Of a DNA stretch of 64,000 nucleotides, positions 58,001 to 64,000 are shown piece after piece. Made by a program: the position numbers and the translations under genes. This stretch comes from Symbiodinium sp. CCMP2592. Taxonomy: Eukaryota; Sar; Dinophyceae; Suessiales; Symbiodiniaceae. The first letter of the stretch is position 1; every line of letters starts with the position of its first letter. Location of the stretch: the NCBI GenBank assembly GCA_905221615.1, contig CAJNDT010000009.1:1-64000 (forward strand). The letters are read 5' to 3'. The notes under the pieces were generated by a model that was not told the origin of the DNA, ran no database searches, and worked only from the letters and a program-made list of their open reading frames with translations.

Positions 58001-59476
58001 ACGCGGCAGCTGGGAGGAGCAGGTCAAGGCCGGGCAGGAGACGCGGTTTGGGAAGGGGATGGGGTGCTGACGGAGTGGCCCTGACAGGCCCGTGAGCTCC
58101 GGCAGCACGCACAAGCCATCTTCCAAGAGTACGCGATGCTTCTGCACCACTGGGAACCCAAGAAGCCTCTGGGAGATGCCTCTGGCAATCCGCACTCGCA
58201 GGACCCGAACCATCGGAAGCAGCTCAACGATCCCGTGCCGCGGTTCAACGACTTCTCGTCGGTTCTAGTCACAGTCTATATAGCTTCCTTTTTCTGCTTC
58301 ACTGCTAGTCACTGCTAGTCTGCTAGTCCTCTCGACTCTTCCGAGGCGTTGATGTGCATCGAGCTCTACATCTACAAATCTGGTGGTGAGCAGGAGGTAT
58401 TCCATTACCTTCTCAAGAAGAGCTTGGATGCGCAAAGGCAGGTTCGATGCTGGCCGTCGGAAGATGAGGGCCGAATACTGTCCTTCCTTGCAGAAACTTT
58501 GCGAAGCCAAGATTGCTCCTTGCCTTCACCTGCTGCACCGTCACGCTCTTGAGGGCAAAGGGATCCAAAACTATCCCTGGAAGAAACCGTGGTCTAGGTG
58601 ACATTGACGCTCTTGCAAAACATCAATGCGAACAGCCTGTAGTGACAGTGGGGACCGGTGTTTTATTGCAGCACTCGCGAACAGGACACTTGGCATGTTC
58701 ACCGAAGCTCCTGCACCCCTGTCGCAGGTTATGTGAAGATGCTGAGAGAAAAGGTTTCCGATGAAGAGACTGAGCCAGAAGCGAGCACGACAAAGAGAGA
58801 GCGGGAGTGTGAGCTCCTGGAGCTGGACTTGGAAGCGTTGACGGAGAAGTATGAAACCGTGCTTCTGCAGGCTCAGATTCTCGACGAGGCCTTGCAACTC
58901 TTGAAAAAAATGGGTGGCCCAGCTCTGCCGCGAGCCATCGGCTTGCTTTCGACCTTGTGGGCCCATTTCAACTTGGACGTGGACTATCAGTTCAGGCACA
59001 ACGAAGTCCTTTTGGTCCTAAGTGCTCTGATGTACAACACGGTGACCTGCATTGAGGATCAGGACGTGCTGCTGCAAGAGAACTATCGGGAGCTTGGGGA
59101 GTACTTCTACATAGTCCTAAGCTGTGTCGAATGGCCGCGAAATTGGAAGCACCCGCTGCAGCAGCGAATCTCCAAGATGTTTCCCAGTGCCCCCGAGATC
59201 ATGGAGACGGCGCTCACCGCGATCCTCAAGGAGAGAGGCGAGCGCGAAGGCGCCTTCGGGGTTGCCTCGGCGGCCAGTGCCACGCATGCCGACCACAAAG
59301 AGCTCGTTCTGATGCAGTCGATTCCGTATCTCGAGGGAAGGAGCTTGGAGGACTTCAAGGAGCATCCGCCGGCCGGTGAAGCGTTTTTTGACCGGCATCG
59401 GGCACTCTGGTCCTGGGCAATGCAGAATGACAAGCTGTTGGCGAAGGAGTACGTTTCTCTGGCTTCTCTTTCCTAG
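55002..59476 (+). CDS. Ubiquitin carboxyl-terminal hydrolase with N-terminal UBA (USP25/28-like)
   Basis: A cysteine deubiquitinase of the USP family, at least 13 exons. Exon 1 (55,002-55,380) starts in gccATGGcac and encodes a UBA domain (VQQLVDMGFAYPEAEVALRE, then NMEQALELLL). Exon 2 (55,434-55,520) brings the Cys box, GLLNVGNTC, whose Cys codon is completed by exon 3 (from 55,596: YVNSLLQTLFHAEEFR). Later pieces: ERRREHALQLVLELRKLFAY (about 55,815-55,880), QDVSEFMLKFVDQLEE (from 56,097), HELLYGEQVQIFSYIEAQ (about 56,485-56,770), FFQLQRVAFDPETKDG (to 56,908), LEDEFDFETTIFPDRFM (about 56,960-57,030), a coiled coil (57,105-57,204), the long exon 57,289-58,022 with the His box SGHYVAFLK and FSDSFV, then 58,088-58,258, 58,345 onward, and a last exon 58,728-59,476. 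The helical insertion before the His box and the UBA argue for USP25/28. Exact borders of exons 3-8 are approximate. Confidence 0.85.
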
Positions 59477-59989
59477 CCGAGGAGCTTCGAGGTTCCATCG
59501 CCTGCCCAAACGCCTGCCACGCCTTACCGCGCAGAAGCAAGAGGACGCGATCTCGGTACGACTGGACGAGCTGCAACTCTGGGAAGCCCCACGGGCCGCC
59601 TCAAGGACATGCGAGGTGTCACCTCCCGCGACAGAGACATGACGCGTACATGCACAGCAAGAGAACAGCAGGGAATTCGAGGGGATCGGGGACATCTTTG
59701 CTGCTCATGAGGTCTTGCTCGAGCATGAATGCCTGTGTTGGCCCCCCTAAGCTATCGTTTGGGTTTGCAGCTGATTGATGACACCACATCCTAAGCCCGT
59801 CGGTGGGATTTCGGAGCCCAAAACCATTGAGGTTCAGTCCTGCGATAGCGAAAAAAGACAAGCTGTTGTGCCGCCGTATGGACCGTCGCCATGCGAGACT
59901 TCGTCGATCGATGGGCTCGCAACCGCTTTCTGCTGGTGCCACGAGCCAGTTCTTCGTAGCGTCTGGCAGTCTACATGCATTTGCAATTG

Positions 59990-62681
59990 CCAGGTGGTTA
60001 TGCTGATGGGGTCGTATTCCGTCCAGAGGCGAGAATACAAGAAAATTGCTGCCTGTGTGAGACTTTTGCAGCTTTTCCCGGCCAGCTTGCTCATCACCGC
60101 TTCGAAGAAACGAGTAACGTGCCCCTCGTGGTGCATGCCTTTTGTTAGCGGCCTCCTTTCAGCTGACAGTGGGAGGTACAGCGCAGATGTTGCAGTCCTT
60201 TTGGCTGAGTTGACGAAGCTGGTCTTTGCTGCAGCCATGCTGCCTCCAGAGGCCTAGCATGTTATGCGTTGTGGCAGCATGGCTTTTGCTGTTCTTTTTG
60301 TCCAGGTGCGTGCCTCTATGTCTTTGTCAGGGCGGTGGCTATATGCTATCCCTGCGATGCTGTACACCTTGCAGAACCGCCTTGTGTGAGGGACTTAGTG
60401 CCGTCTCCTGAGCCGCATCAGAATTCATCCGTCAGAACTGCTTGGGTTGCGTGGCTTTCCTTCCAGCGCAGGTTTGAGGCCTTGCAGAAGATTTCCCCTC
60501 CGGAATACCAGCTGCTGAATAACATCAAGCTCTTCACCACCTCGCTTGTATTCCGTGTTGTCGCTTTGCTGCCACCCAGTAAAGAAGTCACGTCTTCGTG
60601 TGCTTTGCTTCTTGTTGGTATGCCAAAGGTGATGCGGCGACAACTCCGTGTGCTGCAGTGGAAGCTCTGGCATGTTTACATCTGCGAGATGTTGTTCGGC
60701 TCGGCGACACGTCAGGGTGGCACTTCTCCTGCTGGTTCTGGGTGTGTGACTGAGAGTTTGCCCAAGAAGTGCGCCGGGTTTTTTCAAGCTCCTCTCGTTT
60801 CGCCTTAAGGCATGGCCTTGGCTACGGCCCCTTGTGGCGAATCCGCGTCGGGACAGGCCCAGGCGAAGGCCCAGACCCTGCGACCGTTGTGCCATGTTGT
60901 CCTCATTGCGTCACTGGATCACTGCGGTGTAGTCGCAGGATGCTCGTACGGGAGTCTTGATCATGCTGGCCGTCTCCTGGCCCTTTGCTCTGAATGTCTG
61001 ATGCATCGTGGAATGTAGCAACAGAGACACTGGTCGTGGGTGCTGGCAGAGAGCAGCAGCAGTCGACTGTGAAAGCGACCGGACCTATGCAAACTTGACA
61101 GACGCGCGAGCTGCCTCAGCGGTCCCAAGTCCGGCGGGTCACGCGAGCTGATGCAGAAACCAGCATGGGCAAGCCTGGGGTCGAGCATGTCGACGCGAGC
61201 AGTCTTAGAGTCTTGGGGTTACGCCTTGGAAGGTGGGTCGAGGGATCTGTCAAACGACCGGGCACTTGCAACAGAATCTCGAGTCCTGATCTGAATCCGG
61301 CAAGTCCAGGGTTCCTTTGCAGTTTTTCCCAGGCTGCTGCCGGATCACGCAAGTCAACAGCGCTATGCGCGTTTGTGGCCTGTGTCGCCCATGTCGCAAC
61401 TGTGGAGCTTCTGAGGTGCTCAGCTGTGGCTGGGGTGCTCAACGAGTGGCTTATCAAGAAGAGTCAAAATGTCTTGGAGGCAGTGGGAAACCCCCGAGTG
61501 CAGAGAGGGATTCTGTAGTAATACTGTCACATCCAAAAGTCTCCTACAGGCAAATATTTGGCTTTACGGATTCGGCGTGGCAGCCGCTGTCTTTCAGCTG
61601 TTGGTGGTGGATGGTTTCTCGGCTGTGTCATTCAATGTGTGCCGTGTAGGACCGTCGGCTGGAAGCCTTCAGTGTCTCTGAGTCTCAGGTGAAGGCGTGC
61701 GTGATCCGTTCGCGGGATTTACGTCTTCGCTGCTGCCCTGGAGTGCAGCTTTCCTGCACATGTGCCAGGGGTAGAAGGATAAGCTGTGCATTCGCATGCA
61801 CCAAGCGCAGTGATTGAGGTTGTGCTATGCAATGCTATCCTGGGCCAGTCTATCGCTTTTCTGTTTAGGCCGCCGGGTTGGTGCTGCATGTCTCTCTCAG
61901 CTGAACAAGTCGATACATGCACTTCGTAGCGTTCGGCAAGCGTGCTCCTCGCAACAGCATGTCGACCTTCGTCCTTGTGACCGGAGCCTCGCTGAGCCTG
62001 GAGTATCTGCCCGGAGCAGTCTCGATGGGGATTCCTGGCCACGAATCGGAATCCTAAGCAGGATTTCCACCCGTGCACAACCCATAGCAATTTAGAATTC
62101 AAAACTCTCAAGACGAAACTTGGAATCAGCTCCAAAGATCAGCCAAAGGCACTTCATTGGTAGCTTTCACCCACATCAGGTACGCTTAGATTAGGGACAC
62201 CAGTCAGGTATGTCAAAATGTCACAATGCATCCAGCATCCCCTGGCTGACTTCTGCCAACTCCCTTGGAGCCCCTCCAAGCTAGGCTTCGAGATAAGCAG
62301 CTTTGCAACGAGATGCGAGCTCAACAACGTGTCTAAGCAGCTATTGTTCACGTTTCCGAGTCCTGGCAGGTATGCGGATTCCATTGTTAAGCTGTATGCC
62401 GTCAGCGCCGTCCTCGCCCTAGACTGGGTGTCCTGGAATGTGTTTGCATCAGAGGTGCGCTTGGATAGTTAGCCGTTGGCACACTCAAGGCCATGGCCTT
62501 CACTGCGTTCTTCTCTGCAATCTTCCTTGACTTTAGCATGGGCTTTCACAGTGCCGCTGGCTACCTCGTCAGTTTTCTCTCGATGTGCTTGTACTACACT
62601 CCCAGCCAAGTGCTGCTCTCGACTGATGTGGAGTTCATAGAGCAGCTCGCATCTAAGACGGAGAAGGAGAAGGCCAAGTAG
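59990..62681 (+). CDS. Nucleotide-sugar transporter (SLC35A type), multi-exon
   Basis: A Golgi or ER membrane antiporter family that imports activated sugars. Exon pieces, in order: a possible first piece near 60,000 (VVMLMGSYSVQ); 60,162-60,240 (RYSADVAVLLAELTKLVFAA); 60,333-60,385 (LYAIPAMLYTLQNRL); 60,472-60,560 (FEALQKISPPEYQLLNNIKL then FTTSLVF); about 60,630-60,665 (RRQLRVLQW); about 60,805-60,870 (GMALATAP); 61,331-61,485 (LLRCSAVAGVLNEWLIKKSQ); 61,551-61,625 (NIWLYGFGVAAAVFQLLV); 62,371-62,405 (YADSIVKLYAVS); and a last exon about 62,490-62,681 (transmembrane helix, GFHSAAGYLVSFLSMCLYY, then a Lys/Glu tail). These match the family order: the Y...Q/N..KI/LTT helix, the SG.AGVY.E..LK segment and the YADNI.K segment. 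The start codon was not found. Substrate cannot be read from sequence. Confidence 0.75.
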
Positions 62682-63056
62682 GTTCAGCAGGAACTCGAGA
62701 TGAAGCGGAAGCGAACGTCAAGACCTCGGAAAGGATTCCAAGGCCAACATGGAGACGTGCTTGAGCACTACCCGGACTATTTGTGGGGCATGGGGATGCG
62801 CGGGTTGGATTCCGACATGTCCAGCAGACTGCGTGACCACTGCGCGACTGCATCTGTCAGCCTCAGCATTTCAGAACTTGGCCAAGAGCACCAGGCTCTT
62901 CCAGAGAACTGCGGAGCATCCTGCCGAACGTGCAAACGCTCACAAACAGCACGAATGCTACTTGCACATTCCGTCACGGTTTGATGTGTTTACATGCAGA
63001 TGACACAACTTCTCGTTGTTTTTGGAGCACTTCTGGGCTCAAACTGAACCCCGACT

Positions 63057-64000
63057 TTGAATTCGGGCTACGTGTCTCAGGGCGATTTACAGGGCATGCA
63101 GCATCCCACGAGTCATGCTGGTGAGACGAAGGACTACCCGACCGTGGAAATAGTGCAAGATGCAAGCCACCACCCGGAGGCCCAGGCAGGTGGATTGACT
63201 AGGTTTGTTTCGCAGTTTTGCTTTAAGGACGAGACCTCGCAATCTTGACCCTCAGGCAGGTGACTCCCCACATGGACAGACACTGAAGCTCTCCGAGCAT
63301 CTATCTCCCTCTATGTTCGGGCCGCCACCAGGACTTGAGAATGCATCTTTGCCCACCCTCCTGTCTGGCAAATCAAAGTCGAGGCGAGCCAGAAGGGAAT
63401 CAGATCCAAAGGTACCCAAAGTGGACTGTGCTATCTGCACAAAGGAGGGTACACAGGCACTTTGTGCCCAGCTTGCGGGTCTTCAAGCACCGTACCTCTC
63501 CAACTTCCGCTCGGAGTTGGTGTTGTCCTTGTTACCAGACTTGCCAAGCCTTGCGTGTGATCCACACGCCTCGCAAGTGATCCTGCAGCTCATCACTCTT
63601 GATGACGATTTGAGCCTGGAGCTCTGCAAGAAAATCGTCCGACGTCTTCGCGGTTCTCTTCTGAAGCTGACCAAGGTGCAAGAGCTGAAAAGTCGTTTGC
63701 ATTGTATGATTTTCTCTGAGAGAGCGCTAGAATCACTGCATCAACTCAGGACAAGCATGGCTGCTGGATTGTACAGCAAGCACTCCAGTGCGTACCAGCA
63801 GAACTCCATCCTCTGCTAGCTTTCGAGTTACGAGGCAAAGTCTTGGCCTGCAGTCAGCATTTGCATGGCAATTTCGTTCTACAAAAATGTGTCGAGTTGT
63901 TAAGTCACGGTGATGTGGGCTTCATCGTGGAGGAGCTGAAGAATCACGCAGTAGATGCTGCATCACATATCTACTCGTGCCGTGTCTTGCAGCGGATCAT
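63057..64000 (+). CDS. Pumilio-family (PUF) RNA-binding protein, 5' portion, cut by window end
   Basis: Coding pieces: about 63,057-63,189 (VSQGDLQGMQHPTSHAG, then EIVQDASHHPEAQA); 63,260-63,787 (MFGPPPGLENASLPTLLSGK, then LACDPHASQVILQLITLDDD); and 63,820 to the window edge (LRGKVLACSQHLHGNFVLQK then C, later SCRVLQRI). The HGNFVLQKC and SCRVLQRI segments are diagnostic PUF repeats (a five-residue RNA-contacting helix, N..Q- and CR..Q-type). Introns: 63,190-63,259 (70 nt, GT-AG, inside a 10-bp direct repeat) and 63,788-63,819 (32 nt, GTGCGT...CTGCTAG), which removes an in-frame TAG. The true 5' end may lie in 62,690-63,000. PUF proteins bind mRNA 3' UTRs and repress translation. The remainder of the repeats lies outside the window. 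Confidence 0.8.

Overview
This window is eukaryotic nuclear DNA, most likely from a dinoflagellate of the Symbiodiniaceae type. The evidence is genes broken into exons with very short introns (32-142 nt), some with apparent GC or GA donors; long same-strand gene blocks; large simple-sequence arrays; a Ty1/copia element with a dinoflagellate-style C-terminal extension; and several protein families that I remember as multicopy and nearly confined to dinoflagellates. I could run no search, so family assignments rest on motif reading.

Layout. 1-0.86 kb: the 3' end of a plus-strand gene coding for RCC1-like repeats. 0.9-5.7 kb: a tandem array of a 1.75-kb repeat bracketed by two copies of one hairpin sequence. 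5.9-13 kb: simple repeats, including kilobase-scale (TAG)n tracts, around exons of a minus-strand gene. 14-32.7 kb: four minus-strand multi-exon genes (about 19.5 to 14.1, 24.6 to 20.2, 28.5 to 27.5 and 32.7 to 29.7 kb) separated by dinucleotide repeats. 34.1-35.9 kb: a 46-bp satellite. 36-52 kb: the most unusual part, described next. 52.4-54.1 kb: a 5'-truncated Ty1/copia pol. 55-64 kb: three ordinary plus-strand genes: a USP-type deubiquitinase with a UBA domain, a nucleotide-sugar transporter and the start of a Pumilio-family gene.

The 36-52 kb segment looks like one large, apparently undescribed mobile element. About 14.4 kb is bounded by an inverted sequence (36,644-36,658 and 51,057-51,071). 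Outside it on both sides lie inverted arms made of alternating (CG)n and (TA)n blocks, including a 310-bp palindrome. All coding sequence inside runs on the minus strand: a three-exon gene (50.6 to 48.3 kb), a 195-residue protein (47.6 to 47.0), a gene with micro-introns (46.5 to 45.6), a 206-residue protein (42.7 to 42.1), a 477-residue protein with a Lys/Ala-rich tail and a Cys cluster (41.4 to 39.9), and a 671-residue protein whose layout recalls DDE-type transposases of the TNP2/KDZ sort (39.2 to 37.2). Seven copies of a GCAGGGCA...GCTCG motif occur in it; three lie 53-79 bp upstream of start codons and the outermost copies lie about 400 bp from each end. Near its midpoint is an array of six 14-bp boxes spaced 41, 41, 41, 42 and 41 bp apart.

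Gene direction. Genes between about 7.8 and 50.6 kb read leftward and those from 52.4 kb read rightward, so the strands diverge at the right arm of the element. They converge on the tandem array at 1-7.8 kb. This fits the unidirectional gene blocks known from Symbiodiniaceae.
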